Part shown: one piece after another, positions 32,873-40,748 of the stretch
Position numbering within the stretch: position 1 is the stretch's first letter
Layout: every line of letters begins with the position of its first letter
Source of the DNA: Gemmatimonadota bacterium
GTDB lineage: Bacteria; Gemmatimonadota; Gemmatimonadetes; Gemmatimonadales; GWC2-71-9
Reading direction: 5' to 3'
Length of the DNA stretch: 40,748 bases
Assembly: GCA_022562295.1 (NCBI GenBank)
Contig: JADFPO010000009.1
Coordinates: 17,582 to 58,329, forward strand
Notes under the pieces: model-generated
The model's database searches: none
What the model was told of the DNA's origin: nothing
What the model saw: the letters and a program-made list of their open reading frames with translations, nothing else
Position numbers and translations under genes: made by a program

Positions 32873-34848
32873 TGCCGAGCACCGTGTCGCTCATTTGGCT
32901 CGTCGTGCTCCTCCCGTTCCTGGGCTTCCTGGCCAACGGGTGGTTGAGCTTCTTCCGGCCCGACGCGAAACGCCTCGTGAGCGGAATCGGGGTGGGGGTG
33001 CTCGTCGCGTCGTTCCTTGTGACGTTGATAGTCGTGAGCGGATTGGCCGGCGCGGCCGAGGGCGCACCGTACATCCAGACGCTGTGGTCTTGGATGCCCT
33101 CGGGCGAGCTGCAAATCGGACTGTCGCTCCAAGTGGATCAGCTCTCGGCCGTGATGCTGCTGGTCGTTACGGGTGTGGGTGCGTTGATCCACGTCTTCAG
33201 CATCGGCTACATGCGGGATGACGACTCGTACCCCCGCTACTTCGCCTTTCTCAATCTCTTCGTGTTTTTCATGCTGCTCCTGGTGCTGGGAGCGAACTTT
33301 CCAGTGCTGTTTATCGGGTGGGAAGGTGTAGGCCTTTGCAGCTACCTGCTGATCGGGTATTGGTACAGCGAAGAGGCGAACGCCAGCGCGGGGAAGAAAG
33401 CGTTCATCATGAATCGCATCGGTGACTTCGGGTTGCTGATTGCGATGTTCATGATCTATCGATCGACCGGGTCGCTGAATTTCGTCGAGGTATTCGCATC
33501 CGCTCCGTCCGCGTTCGTCATAAACGGTCCGACCATCACCCTGATCACTCTGTTTTTATTTTTAGGGTGTGTGGGCAAGTCGGCGCAAATCCCGCTGTAC
33601 ACCTGGCTGCCGGACGCCATGGCCGGTCCTACCCCCGTCTCGGCGCTGATCCACGCAGCCACGATGGTCACGGCGGGCGTGTACTTAATTGCGCGAACCA
33701 ATGTGCTGTACGCCATGGCGCCGTTCTCCGGCGCTGTCGTGGCTCTCACCGGTGCGGCCACCGCGTTGTTCGCGGCGACGATCGCGCTCAAACAGTGGGA
33801 CATCAAGAAGGTATTGGCGTACTCGACCATATCGCAGTTGGGTTACATGTTTATGGCTGTCGGTATGGGCGCGTACGCAGCGGGCGTGTTCCATCTCGTG
33901 ACCCACGCATTTTTTAAGGCGCTGTTGTTTCTGGGGTCGGGCAGTGTGATCTACGGGTTGCACCACGCCTACCACCAAACGCACAACGAGGATGACGCCC
34001 AGGACATGCGGAACATGGGCGGCCTGAGCCGGATGATGCCTTGGACCACGGGCGTCATGTGGATCGCCACGGCCGCGATCGCCGGCGCTCCATTCCTATC
34101 GGGGTTTTTCTCCAAGGATCAGATCCTCGCGGTAGCATTTGCCCGGGGTCAGGACGCCACGGTGTTCTACGTTATCTGGGCGCTGGGTGCCGTGGCCGCA
34201 CTGCTCACCGCGTTCTACATGACCCGGTTGATGCTCTACACCTTCCACGGATTGAACAGGACCGGCGCGGAAGAGTTACAGCATCTCCGCGAGGCACCGT
34301 GGATCATGACCGCACCGTTGGTGGTACTCGCGGTTGGCGCGTTTTTCGGGGGGCTGATCAATCTGCCGCACGTGCTTCCCGGAGCGGGGGGGCTGGAGCA
34401 CTGGCTCGAGCCCGCGACTGAGGCGTCCGCGCAGTATCTGGCCGAGGTGCACCTGTCGGCCGGCCTGGAATGGGGGCTCATGGGGCTCGCTACCGTGATC
34501 GCGGCGGCCGGCGTCTTTGGCGCGTGGCGCCTGCTCGACTCGGATTCGCTGGTACCGGCGAGCGAGGCACCGGAGGAGACGGGAATCCAGAAAATTCTCC
34601 TACGAAAATATTACGTGGACGAGCTGTACGACACGTACATCGTGCGCCCGACCGCGTGGCTATCGCAGCGGGTGTTGTGGCGCATCGTGGACGACGGTGT
34701 GATCGATGGGGCGGCGGTAAACGGTTTGGCCAAGGTCACACAATTCTTGGGGTGGGTGGGCACGCGGTTCCAGACCGGCAATCTGGGCACCTACGTCATC
34801 TTGTTCGTCGTGGGGGCGCTCTGGTTGCTGAGCGCGACCTTGAGGTAG
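32869..34848 (+). CDS. nuoL: NADH-quinone oxidoreductase subunit L
   Basis: Distal antiporter-like proton-pumping subunit. I chose the ATG at 32869 (659 residues); an in-frame start inside nuoK would add unrelated sequence. Typical features are [18 protein letters not shown] (with the key Glu), [30 protein letters not shown] spread over helices 7-8, [24 protein letters not shown] with the channel lysines, [14 protein letters not shown], and the long C-terminal part including [20 protein letters not shown], the lateral helix region. nuoM starts seven bases after the stop. Confidence 0.97.
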   Translation: MMPSTVSLIWLVVLLPFLGFLANGWLSFFRPDAKRLVSGIGVGVLVASFLVTLIVVSGLAGAAEGAPYIQTLWSWMPSGELQIGLSLQVDQLSAVMLLVVTGVGALIHVFSIGYMRDDDSYPRYFAFLNLFVFFMLLLVLGANFPVLFIGWEGVGLCSYLLIGYWYSEEANASAGKKAFIMNRIGDFGLLIAMFMIYRSTGSLNFVEVFASAPSAFVINGPTITLITLFLFLGCVGKSAQIPLYTWLPDAMAGPTPVSALIHAATMVTAGVYLIARTNVLYAMAPFSGAVVALTGAATALFAATIALKQWDIKKVLAYSTISQLGYMFMAVGMGAYAAGVFHLVTHAFFKALLFLGSGSVIYGLHHAYHQTHNEDDAQDMRNMGGLSRMMPWTTGVMWIATAAIAGAPFLSGFFSKDQILAVAFARGQDATVFYVIWALGAVAALLTAFYMTRLMLYTFHGLNRTGAEELQHLREAPWIMTAPLVVLAVGAFFGGLINLPHVLPGAGGLEHWLEPATEASAQYLAEVHLSAGLEWGLMGLATVIAAAGVFGAWRLLDSDSLVPASEAPEETGIQKILLRKYYVDELYDTYIVRPTAWLSQRVLWRIVDDGVIDGAAVNGLAKVTQFLGWVGTRFQTGNLGTYVILFVVGALWLLSATLR

Positions 34849-34855
34849 CGACGAC

Positions 34856-36547
34856 ATGAGTGCGTTGCTGTCGGGTATCGGGTACGAGCGGTGGGTGCTC
34901 GACGTACTGATGATACTCCCGCTGGTCGGCGCGCTCGGCGTCGCGTTGGGACCCCAGTTATGGCCGGCGGTGGCGGTGAAGAAAATCGCCCTGGGGGTCG
35001 CACTCGCCGAATTCGTGGTATCGATGGGACTGTGGTGGGCGTTCGATCCAACCATCGCCTCCATGCAATTCGAGGTGCAGCACGACTGGATTCCGGAGTG
35101 GGGCGTCACCTATCACCTCGGTATCGACGGCATCTCGCTGTTCATGGTCCTCCTCACCACCTTCACGATGCCGCTCGCCGTGCTGAGCAGCTGGAACTAC
35201 ATCACCGAACGCGAAGGGCCCTTCTATTCACTGTTGTTGGTGCTCACCACGGGTATGCTCGGCGTGTTTGTCGCGCTCGACATGTTCCTGTTCTATGTGC
35301 TCTGGGAAGTCATGCTCATCCCGATGTATTTCCTCATCGGGGCATGGGGTGGCGCGCGCCGGATGTACGCCGCCATCAAGTTCTTCGTCTACACCTTCCT
35401 CGGCTCGCTGCTCATGCTCGTCGCCATCCTGGTGATGTACTACGTCGTGGGACGCGAGACGGGTGTTTACACGTTCAGCTACGCGCATCTGGTAGAGAAT
35501 GCACAGTACGTGGGCCCGTGGGCCTTTTGGTTGTTCGCGGCGTTTGCCCTCGCGTTCGCGATCAAGGTCCCGATGTTCCCGTTCCACACGTGGCTGCCGG
35601 ATGCCCACGTCGAGGCGCCCACGCCGGCCTCGGTGCTCCTGGCTGGGATTCTCTTGAAGATGGGTACCTATGGGTTTTTGCGATTCGCCCTGCCGTTCTT
35701 CCCGGAAGTCGCGCTCCACCCCGCGGTCGTGGCGATCGTCGTCCCGCTCGCGGTGGTTGGGATCATCTACGGCGCGCTGGTGGCAATGGTGCAGCCGGAT
35801 TTCAAGAAGCTCATAGCCTATTCGTCGGTGAGTCACCTCGGTTTCGTGATGCTCGGCATCTGGGCCCTCACGTTACAGAGCGTGCAGGGGGCCATCGTCA
35901 TCATGATCAATCATGGCATCTCCACGGGCGCCCTCTTCTTCATGGCCGGCATGATGTATGAGCGGCGCCACACTCGCGAGATTTCGGCCTTTGGAGGGAT
36001 TGCCCGCGTCGTGCCGGCCTTTGCCACGATACTCACGCTCGTCGCCTTGTCGTCCATCGGTTTGCCCGGCACGAACGGATTCGTCGGTGAATTCCTGGTG
36101 CTGATCGGATCGTTCGGCGAGTATCCCATAGCGACGGCGTTTGCGACAACCGGCGTGATCTTCGCCGCGCTGTATCTCCTGGTGGCCCTCCAGAAGATTC
36201 TGTTTGGGAAGTTGCACCCGGACAACGAGAAGATGCCCGACCTGTCGGTTCGCGAGCTGTTCGTCTTGAGCCCGCTTGTCGTGTGCATCGTGTGGATCGG
36301 CGTGTATCCGGCCCCGATCCTCCACCGCATCGAGACGTCGGCGCAGGCGCTGGTGACCCAGGTACGGAGTCAAGTGTCCGGGCAGACGCAGGTGTCGGTG
36401 CCTACACAACTGCCGGTGGTAGGGAATGTGGAGGAGGGAGGAGGGAGCGGGGAGGGGGGAGGAGTCCCCGCCGCGACCGAGACCACAGTCTCCTCCCTCC
36501 TCCCTCCTCCCTCCTCCCTCGTCTCGCCGGCGGGAGGTAGCGACTAG
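34856..36547 (+). CDS. nuoM: NADH-quinone oxidoreductase subunit M with repeat-derived C-terminal tail
   Basis: Antiporter-like proton-pumping subunit. Conserved parts include VLWEVMLIPMYFLIGAWGG (Glu), PFHTWLPDAHVEAPTPASVLL, VQPDFKKLIAYSSVSHLGFV and LPGTNGFVGEFLVL, ending with VCIVWIGVYPAPILHRIE near residue 495. The last 40 or so residues (from about 525) are a Gly/Glu then Ser/Pro/Leu low-complexity tail (EEGGGSGEGGG, VSSLLPPPSSLVSP) translated from opposed heptad repeats. That tail is not part of the family and probably hangs free at the membrane surface. The TAG shares one base with the nuoN start. Confidence 0.96.
   Translation: MSALLSGIGYERWVLDVLMILPLVGALGVALGPQLWPAVAVKKIALGVALAEFVVSMGLWWAFDPTIASMQFEVQHDWIPEWGVTYHLGIDGISLFMVLLTTFTMPLAVLSSWNYITEREGPFYSLLLVLTTGMLGVFVALDMFLFYVLWEVMLIPMYFLIGAWGGARRMYAAIKFFVYTFLGSLLMLVAILVMYYVVGRETGVYTFSYAHLVENAQYVGPWAFWLFAAFALAFAIKVPMFPFHTWLPDAHVEAPTPASVLLAGILLKMGTYGFLRFALPFFPEVALHPAVVAIVVPLAVVGIIYGALVAMVQPDFKKLIAYSSVSHLGFVMLGIWALTLQSVQGAIVIMINHGISTGALFFMAGMMYERRHTREISAFGGIARVVPAFATILTLVALSSIGLPGTNGFVGEFLVLIGSFGEYPIATAFATTGVIFAALYLLVALQKILFGKLHPDNEKMPDLSVRELFVLSPLVVCIVWIGVYPAPILHRIETSAQALVTQVRSQVSGQTQVSVPTQLPVVGNVEEGGGSGEGGGVPAATETTVSSLLPPPSSLVSPAGGSD
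36430..36520. repeat. Opposed GGAGGAG heptad repeats inside the 3' end of nuoM
   Basis: The left arm (36430-36464) is built of GGAGGAG-type heptads. The right arm (36489-36520) repeats CTCCTCC with a strict seven-base period. GAGGAGGGAGGAGGGAG at 36431-36447 is perfectly complementary to part of the right arm, so a stem of 17 or more base pairs can form in the nuoM mRNA. The unit fits the same GKRAGKN consensus as the intergenic repeats but contains no stop codon, so translation runs through it. Confidence 0.8.
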
Positions 36548-38094
36548 TGGACATGTTCGTGAACCTCGCGACGCCGGCGGGCATGTCGCTCGCCATGTTG
36601 CCGGAGATCGTGCTCACGATCGCAGCGTTGGCGCTGATGCTCCTTGCGGCGTGGCGCCACGGTGGTGAAGAAGATCAGCGACTTGCTGGCCAGGTCGCCC
36701 TCTTTGGTCTGGGGCTGACCATGTTCGTGATGTGGTGGCTGTGGCTTAAGGGCGCGCGACCCGATGGGATCGCCCACATGGTTACGCTCGACGGCTTCCG
36801 TTACGCGTCGTCGACCATCCTTCTGCTCGGCGCGATGCTGTCGGTCATGCTGTCACTCGGCTATGTCGGGCGGGAGCGGATTCTCACACCCGAGTATTAC
36901 GTGCTGTTGCTCATCGCGACCATCGGCATGTTGGTGATGGCCGCCGCATCCGATCTGATCGTCGTGTTCATGGGACTCGAGATCATGTCGGTATGTGTGT
37001 ACGTGTTGACGGGTATCAACCGAAGGAGCGTGTTCGGGGCCGAGGCCGCGTTGAAGTATTTCTTGCTCGGGGCGTTCGCGTCCGGGTTCGTCATCTACGG
37101 GATCGCTCTCATCTACGGGGCCACCGGCAGTACCAACTTGACGGTAATCGATCTGAGAACGTCGAACCTCGAGTTGGAATCCCATGGGATGTTGTTGGTG
37201 GGGATTGGGTTGCTCCTTATCGGCTTCGCGTTCAAGGTGGCGGCCGTTCCCTTTCACATGTGGGCGCCCGACGTATATGACGGCGCACCGACACCCATCA
37301 CCGCATTCATGGCAGCCGGAGTGAAGGTCGCGGCGTTCGCCGCCCTGATGCGCATCACGGTCCATGCGCTGGGAGGATCCATCGATGCATGGCAGAACGC
37401 CGTGTGGGGGCTTGCGGTCGTGACGATGCTGGGCGGTAACCTGATGGCGCTGGCCCAACGACATGTGAAGCGGATGCTGGCGTACAGCTCCATCGGACAC
37501 GCGGGATACCTCTTGACCGCCGTGGTGAGTGGAACCGAGACCGGCGCTGCCGCTTTTCTCTTCTATGCCTTCGCGTACACGCTGGTTACGCTTGGCGCAT
37601 TCGGCGTGCTGGCGGCGGTCGGACGGAACGGCGAGCGGACCGTGCGGATCGACGACTTTGCGGGTCTCGCGTCGAAGCGCCCGTGGACAGCATTCGCGAT
37701 GGCCGTGTTCATGCTTTCGTTGCTCGGATTCCCCGGGACCGCTGGGTTCATCGGAAAATGGTACGTGCTTTCGGCCGCGGTCGAATCAAACCAGTGGACC
37801 CTCGGCATCCTGTTAGTCGTGGCCAGTGTCATCTCGGCTGGCTACTATCTGCCGGTGGTGATGCAGATGTACATGCGGCCCGCCACGACAGCGGAGGCGC
37901 ACTCGGATAGCGCCGTCCTCGGCGCGGCGCGTTGGGTGGTCGGGGGCGCGACGACGCTGTTGCTGCTGATCGGACTCCTGCCGAGTGGGTTGATGAACCT
38001 CGCGCGGGCGAGTACCGAGGATCTCAAACCAGGAGTGCAGTTTACTCAGCAACCGGCTCCCAGTGATCAGCCGATGCTAAGCGATGAAGATTAG
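36547..38094 (+). CDS. nuoN: NADH-quinone oxidoreductase subunit N
   Basis: Third antiporter-like subunit and last gene of the operon; 515 residues. Conserved parts are VVFMGLEIMSVCVYVLTGINR (Glu), AALKYFLLGAFASGF, PFHMWAPDVYDGAPTPITAFMAAGVKVAAF, ALAQRHVKRMLAYSSIGHAGYLL and SLLGFPGTAGFIGKWYV. The GTG at 36547 has GGGAGG about nine bases upstream; an ATG two codons later is possible but less well spaced. The gene ends at a TAG beside another heptad-repeat locus. Confidence 0.96.
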   Translation: MDMFVNLATPAGMSLAMLPEIVLTIAALALMLLAAWRHGGEEDQRLAGQVALFGLGLTMFVMWWLWLKGARPDGIAHMVTLDGFRYASSTILLLGAMLSVMLSLGYVGRERILTPEYYVLLLIATIGMLVMAAASDLIVVFMGLEIMSVCVYVLTGINRRSVFGAEAALKYFLLGAFASGFVIYGIALIYGATGSTNLTVIDLRTSNLELESHGMLLVGIGLLLIGFAFKVAAVPFHMWAPDVYDGAPTPITAFMAAGVKVAAFAALMRITVHALGGSIDAWQNAVWGLAVVTMLGGNLMALAQRHVKRMLAYSSIGHAGYLLTAVVSGTETGAAAFLFYAFAYTLVTLGAFGVLAAVGRNGERTVRIDDFAGLASKRPWTAFAMAVFMLSLLGFPGTAGFIGKWYVLSAAVESNQWTLGILLVVASVISAGYYLPVVMQMYMRPATTAEAHSDSAVLGAARWVVGGATTLLLLIGLLPSGLMNLARASTEDLKPGVQFTQQPAPSDQPMLSDED

Positions 38095-38139
38095 CTATCA
38101 GCCATCAGCTGTTAGCCTACTCACGACTCACTACTCACT
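38092..38139. repeat. Heptad repeats between nuoN and the phosphomutase gene
   Basis: From the nuoN stop the sequence runs TTAGCTA-TCAGCCA-TCAGCTG-TTAGCCT and then ACTCACG-ACTCACT-ACTCACT, two heptad types in series with no spacer. It ends two bases before the phosphomutase ATG at 38142, leaving no usual Shine-Dalgarno sequence for that gene. Confidence 0.7.
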
Positions 38140-38141
38140 CA

Positions 38142-39512
38142 ATGCAAGTACCTACCACCATCTTCCGCCAATACGACATCCGCGGCGTGGTCAGCGAACA
38201 GATCGACGCGCGCGTGGCGCATGCGATCGGCCGGGCCGTGGCTACGGTGGCGCGCAAGCGACTCGGGAAGCCGGCGCGGCTCGCCGTGGGTCGCGACAAC
38301 CGCCCGAACGGGGAACTGCTGGCCCATGCGGTACGGGACGGGGTGGCGGTGGCGGGTGCGGTTGCGGTGGACATCGGAGTGCTGCCGACGCCCGCTCTGT
38401 ACCTCGCGCTGCACGAAACCGAGGTCGACGGGGGAATTCAGGTGACGGGGTCGCACAATCCTCCCGAATTCAACGGATTCAAAATGGTTGTGGCCGGGGA
38501 CACCCTGCACGGCGACGACATCCAGGAGCTTTACCGACTCATCGATCGAGACGAGACGGATCAGGACGACGGAACGGGAGGCCTCGAGACCGATCCGACG
38601 GTCTTGCAGAAATGGTGCGATGCCATTCTGGAGCGGAACGGCCCCCTGGTAAGACCACTGCGCGTGGTGGTTGACTGCGGCAACGGCGTGGCCAGCCTCG
38701 TCGCGGAAAACCTCTTGTCCAGACTCGGCGCCGAGGTGGTGCCGTTGTTCTGCGAGTCGGATGGCACGTTTCCCAATCACCATCCCGATCCGACCGTGCT
38801 GGAAAATCTGCAAGATTTGCAGGAGGCCGTACGACGCACTAGTGCGGCGTTGGGGATCGCGTTCGACGGAGACGGCGATCGCATCGGCGTCGTAGACGAG
38901 CAGGGCATGGTCGTGTTTGGCGACAAACTCTTGGCACTGTTCGGCCGCGACCTCGTGGCCCGCTTTGGAAAAGGCCACCATGTTATCTTCGACGTGAAAT
39001 GCTCGGACGTACTGGGGATGGACCTCGAGCATTCCGGTCTCATTCCCCAGATGTGGAAGACCGGCCACTCGCTGATCAAAGCCAAGATGAAGGAGCTGGA
39101 GGCGCCGCTGGCCGGAGAGATGAGCGGCCATATTTTCTTTGGCGGCGATTACTACGGCTTCGACGACGCCATGTTCGCGGCCGCGCGGCTGCTGGATTAC
39201 CTTGCCAAAGCCGATGCGCCGGTGTCCGTCCTGTTGTCCAACCTTCCTACCCGCTACTCGACACCCGAACTGCGCGTGGACTGCGACGATGACCGCAAGT
39301 TCGACGTGGTGGCGCAGGCGGTGGAATACTTCTCGTCGAGGTATGAGACCTTAAACATCGACGGCGTGCGGATCTCGTTCGACGACGGATGGGGCCTCAT
39401 CCGCGCGTCCAACACGCAACCGGTGTTGGTGATGCGGTTCGAGGCGTCGACGGAGGAAAACCTGAGGGCGTATCGGGGTGAGGTGGAGGGGTGGCTGAGG
39501 GGGGTGAGGTGA
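38142..39512 (+). CDS. Phosphomannomutase/phosphoglucomutase
   Basis: Alpha-D-phosphohexomutase (AlgC/ManB type, 456 residues) interconverting hexose 1- and 6-phosphates for exopolysaccharide and nucleotide-sugar synthesis. It opens with IFRQYDIRGVV. The phospho-serine loop is VTGSHNPPEFNGFKM (near residue 105), the metal loop DGDGDRIGV, the sugar-binding loop GEMSGHIFF, and the phosphate-binding loop in domain 4 RASNTQPVLVMRFEAS. The first residues directly follow a heptad repeat, and the last codons (GVR-TGA) run into the next one. It lies downstream of nuoN but is unlikely to be part of the nuo operon functionally. Confidence 0.93.
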   Translation: MQVPTTIFRQYDIRGVVSEQIDARVAHAIGRAVATVARKRLGKPARLAVGRDNRPNGELLAHAVRDGVAVAGAVAVDIGVLPTPALYLALHETEVDGGIQVTGSHNPPEFNGFKMVVAGDTLHGDDIQELYRLIDRDETDQDDGTGGLETDPTVLQKWCDAILERNGPLVRPLRVVVDCGNGVASLVAENLLSRLGAEVVPLFCESDGTFPNHHPDPTVLENLQDLQEAVRRTSAALGIAFDGDGDRIGVVDEQGMVVFGDKLLALFGRDLVARFGKGHHVIFDVKCSDVLGMDLEHSGLIPQMWKTGHSLIKAKMKELEAPLAGEMSGHIFFGGDYYGFDDAMFAAARLLDYLAKADAPVSVLLSNLPTRYSTPELRVDCDDDRKFDVVAQAVEYFSSRYETLNIDGVRISFDDGWGLIRASNTQPVLVMRFEASTEENLRAYRGEVEGWLRGVR

Positions 39513-39581
39513 GTGGTGAGTAGTGAGTAGGTGTACTACTTTTACGATCGGCTCACCACTCACCACTCACCACTCACTACC
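39502..39581. repeat. Opposed heptad repeats between the phosphomutase and VOC genes
   Basis: The left arm GTGAGTG-GTGAGTA-GTGAGTA (39509-39529) begins within the phosphomutase stop region (its TGA lies in the first unit). The right arm (39552-39581) reads CTCACC-ACTCACC-ACTCACC-ACTCACT-ACC. The arms are nearly complementary with mismatches at the seventh positions and a loop of about 22 bases. It ends five bases before the next ATG. Confidence 0.8.
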
Positions 39582-39586
39582 AAACC

Positions 39587-39976
39587 ATGGCCAAAGCATT
39601 GGGAATCGGTGGCGTCTTCTTCAAGTGTGAGGATCCGAAGAAGCTTACCGCCTGGTACGAGAAGTGGCTCGGCGTCCCGGTCGATCCGGAGGGCTATGTT
39701 TCGTTTAAACCGGCTACCATTCCGCCGGGCGGATACACCGTCTGGGGCCCGTTCAAGAAAGCAACGAAGTACTTCGACCCGTCGGATAAACCGTTCATGA
39801 TAAACCTAACGGTCGATGATCTGGAGGGCGCGTTGGCTCAAGTAGCAGAGGGTGGGGCAGAAGTTGTGGGCGAGATCGAAGAGGGCGAGTACGGCCGGTT
39901 CGGGTGGTTCATGGATCCTGAGGGCAACAAGGTGGAGTTGTGGATGCCCATGGGAAGTGTGAGTCGTGAGTCGTAA
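39587..39976 (+). CDS. VOC-superfamily (glyoxalase/dioxygenase fold) protein
   Basis: A single-module vicinal-oxygen-chelate protein of 129 residues. FFKCEDPKKLTAWYEKWLG is the first beta-alpha unit; INLTVDDLEGALAQVAEGG and GRFGWFMDPEGNKVELWMP form the second, with the family's DPEGN and terminal Glu metal-ligand position. The substrate is unknown; such proteins act in antibiotic binding or small-molecule lyase/dioxygenase chemistry. The last residues (GSVSRES) and TAA are encoded by a heptad repeat, the same ending as AmnD. The ATG at 39587 is in the conserved position, six bases after another heptad repeat. Confidence 0.85.
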   Translation: MAKALGIGGVFFKCEDPKKLTAWYEKWLGVPVDPEGYVSFKPATIPPGGYTVWGPFKKATKYFDPSDKPFMINLTVDDLEGALAQVAEGGAEVVGEIEEGEYGRFGWFMDPEGNKVELWMPMGSVSRES

Positions 39977-40039
39977 GTGGTGAGTCGTGGGCTGGCGGCC
40001 TTGATCGCTACTCACAACTCACCACTCCCTACTCACTCC
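39957..40039. repeat. Opposed heptad repeats between convergent VOC and permease genes
   Basis: The left arm GTGAGTC-GTGAGTC-GTAAGTG-GTGAGTC-GT (from 39959) encodes the end and stop of the VOC gene. The right arm (40008-40039) reads CTCACA-ACTCACC-ACTCCCT-ACTCACT and contains the stop of the minus-strand permease. Arm order and phasing match the repeat between amnD and nbaE, the other convergent pair with this element. Confidence 0.8.
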
Positions 40040-40748
40040 CGCAGCGCCCTCATCGGATCCATCTTGCTGGCGCGGCGCGCCGGCAGGTACGTGGCGAGCA
40101 GTGCCACGGCTCCGAGCAGGAGCGACAACCCCGCGTACGTCAGCGGATCCGCGGAGTCGATTCCAAACAAGAGGCTGGCCTGGAACCGCGTGAGCGTGGC
40201 GGCGATCACGACGCCGGCAACGATGCCGCCGAGGGCCAGCGCCATCCCTTGGCCGATCACCAATCGCAGGATCGTGCGTGGCTCCGCTCCCAAAGCCATG
40301 CGCAGGCCGATCTCCTGTGCGCGCTGCCCGACCGAATACGAGATGACTCCGTAGATCCCCACGAGCGCGAGCGCCAATGCGACGCCGGCGAAGGTCACCA
40401 GCAGGATCATCGCGAAGCGAGAGCGCGCTACCGATTGCACCACCCGCTGCTCCATCGGGAGGACGTCGTGGATGGCTACGGCGTTGCCCACGTCGCGTAG
40501 GGTGTTTCTCACACTGGGAACGAGCGTGACCGGATCGCCTGCAGTGCGCAGTGTCAGGTTCATACTGGTAACGAACCAGTCCCACGGCACCTGAGCGATC
40601 GGCCCGTAGTACGCCCCGAGAGCATCGGTGTCCAACGAGCGGTGGTTCACGTCCCCCACGACGCCGATGATCTCCATCCAGATGTCCTCCCGCCCCAAGA
40701 TGCTCATCCGCTGCCCGATCGGGTCTTCGCCGTTCGGGAAGAAGCGAT
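40033..40748 (-). CDS. ABC transporter permease (MacB/FtsX-like), C-terminal part, cut by window edge
   Basis: The frame is open to the right edge. Upstream of the first visible Met the sequence RFFPNGEDPIGQRMSIL belongs to the periplasmic MacB core. It continues with EIIGVVGDVNHRSLD, then three C-terminal helices (FAMILLVTFAGVALALALVG; GMALALGGIVAGVVIAATL; LSLLLGAVALLATYLPARR) and the family ending RASKMDPMRALRE. This fits the C-terminal FtsX domain of the duplicated orphan permeases frequent in Acidobacteriota and Gemmatimonadota. Whether it is one of these or a MacB-type exporter needs the missing N-terminus. Its stop lies in the right arm of a heptad repeat. Confidence 0.88.
   Translation of the reverse strand, partial: RFFPNGEDPIGQRMSILGREDIWMEIIGVVGDVNHRSLDTDALGAYYGPIAQVPWDWFVTSMNLTLRTAGDPVTLVPSVRNTLRDVGNAVAIHDVLPMEQRVVQSVARSRFAMILLVTFAGVALALALVGIYGVISYSVGQRAQEIGLRMALGAEPRTILRLVIGQGMALALGGIVAGVVIAATLTRFQASLLFGIDSADPLTYAGLSLLLGAVALLATYLPARRASKMDPMRALRE

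Noticed and set aside
16022-40039. CRISPR array or insertion sequence explanation for the heptad repeats
   Set aside because: Units are seven bases with no spacers, and no cas or transposase gene or target duplication is visible.
1-40748. tRNA genes
   Set aside because: I looked in the gaps for cloverleaf arms and GTTCGA-type T loops; the one GTTCGAC found (near 22137) lacks a pairing T stem.

Overview
The window is a gene-dense, high-GC bacterial chromosome segment with a complete complex I operon, a tryptophan/kynurenine degradation cluster and a series of housekeeping genes. No rRNA, tRNA, CRISPR, phage or insertion sequence was recognised. The gene mix (bacillithiol-type BshA, type III pantothenate kinase, secreted amidohydrolase, short NuoG, a MacB/FtsX-like permease at the right edge resembling the duplicated orphan permeases common in Acidobacteriota and Gemmatimonadota) suggests Gemmatimonadota or a related soil/sediment lineage. 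That is an inference from gene content, not a phylogeny.

Layout. 1-6853 (+): a tightly coupled housekeeping run, mutL (5' end outside the window), miaA, bshA, uppP, birA, a CPBP-like membrane protein and coaX. 6928-9838 (+): two small membrane proteins, a secreted metallo-beta-lactamase-fold protein and an HDAC-family deacetylase. 9885-16039 (+): a kynurenine catabolic operon nbaC-nbaD-kynU-kmo-kynA-kynB-amnD, convergent with nbaE (16100-17545, -) and an SDR remnant. Together these would take tryptophan through kynurenine, 3-hydroxykynurenine, 3-hydroxyanthranilate and 2-aminomuconate semialdehyde to 2-aminomuconate and its deaminated product. No quinolinate phosphoribosyltransferase is present, so the locus looks catabolic rather than NAD-forming. 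kmo carries an apparent frameshift inside a GC-rich slippage-prone tract. 17904-23623: secreted amidohydrolase and a small lipoprotein (+), then MBL-fold hydrolase, GNAT protein, a 454-base gene-free stretch holding a strongly structured minus-strand RNA or terminator, a zinc-ribbon membrane protein and dcd (-). 23848-38094 (+): all 14 nuo genes in canonical order A-N, interrupted between nuoD and nuoE by an unusual repeat region. 38142-40748: phosphomannomutase/phosphoglucomutase, a VOC protein, and the 3' part of an ABC permease (-).

The most unusual theme is a family of heptameric repeats (consensus about GKRAGKN, most often GTGAGTN). They occur as opposed arms at the 3' ends of genes, at seven places in this window. 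Because seven is not a multiple of three, the repeats put stop codons in successive frames. They give three unrelated proteins the same C-terminal ending (SRES or SREL), and two of them lie between convergent gene pairs. A stop-free version is fused in frame to the end of nuoM. A related octamer/hairpin plus four 31-base tandem repeats separates nuoD from nuoE.
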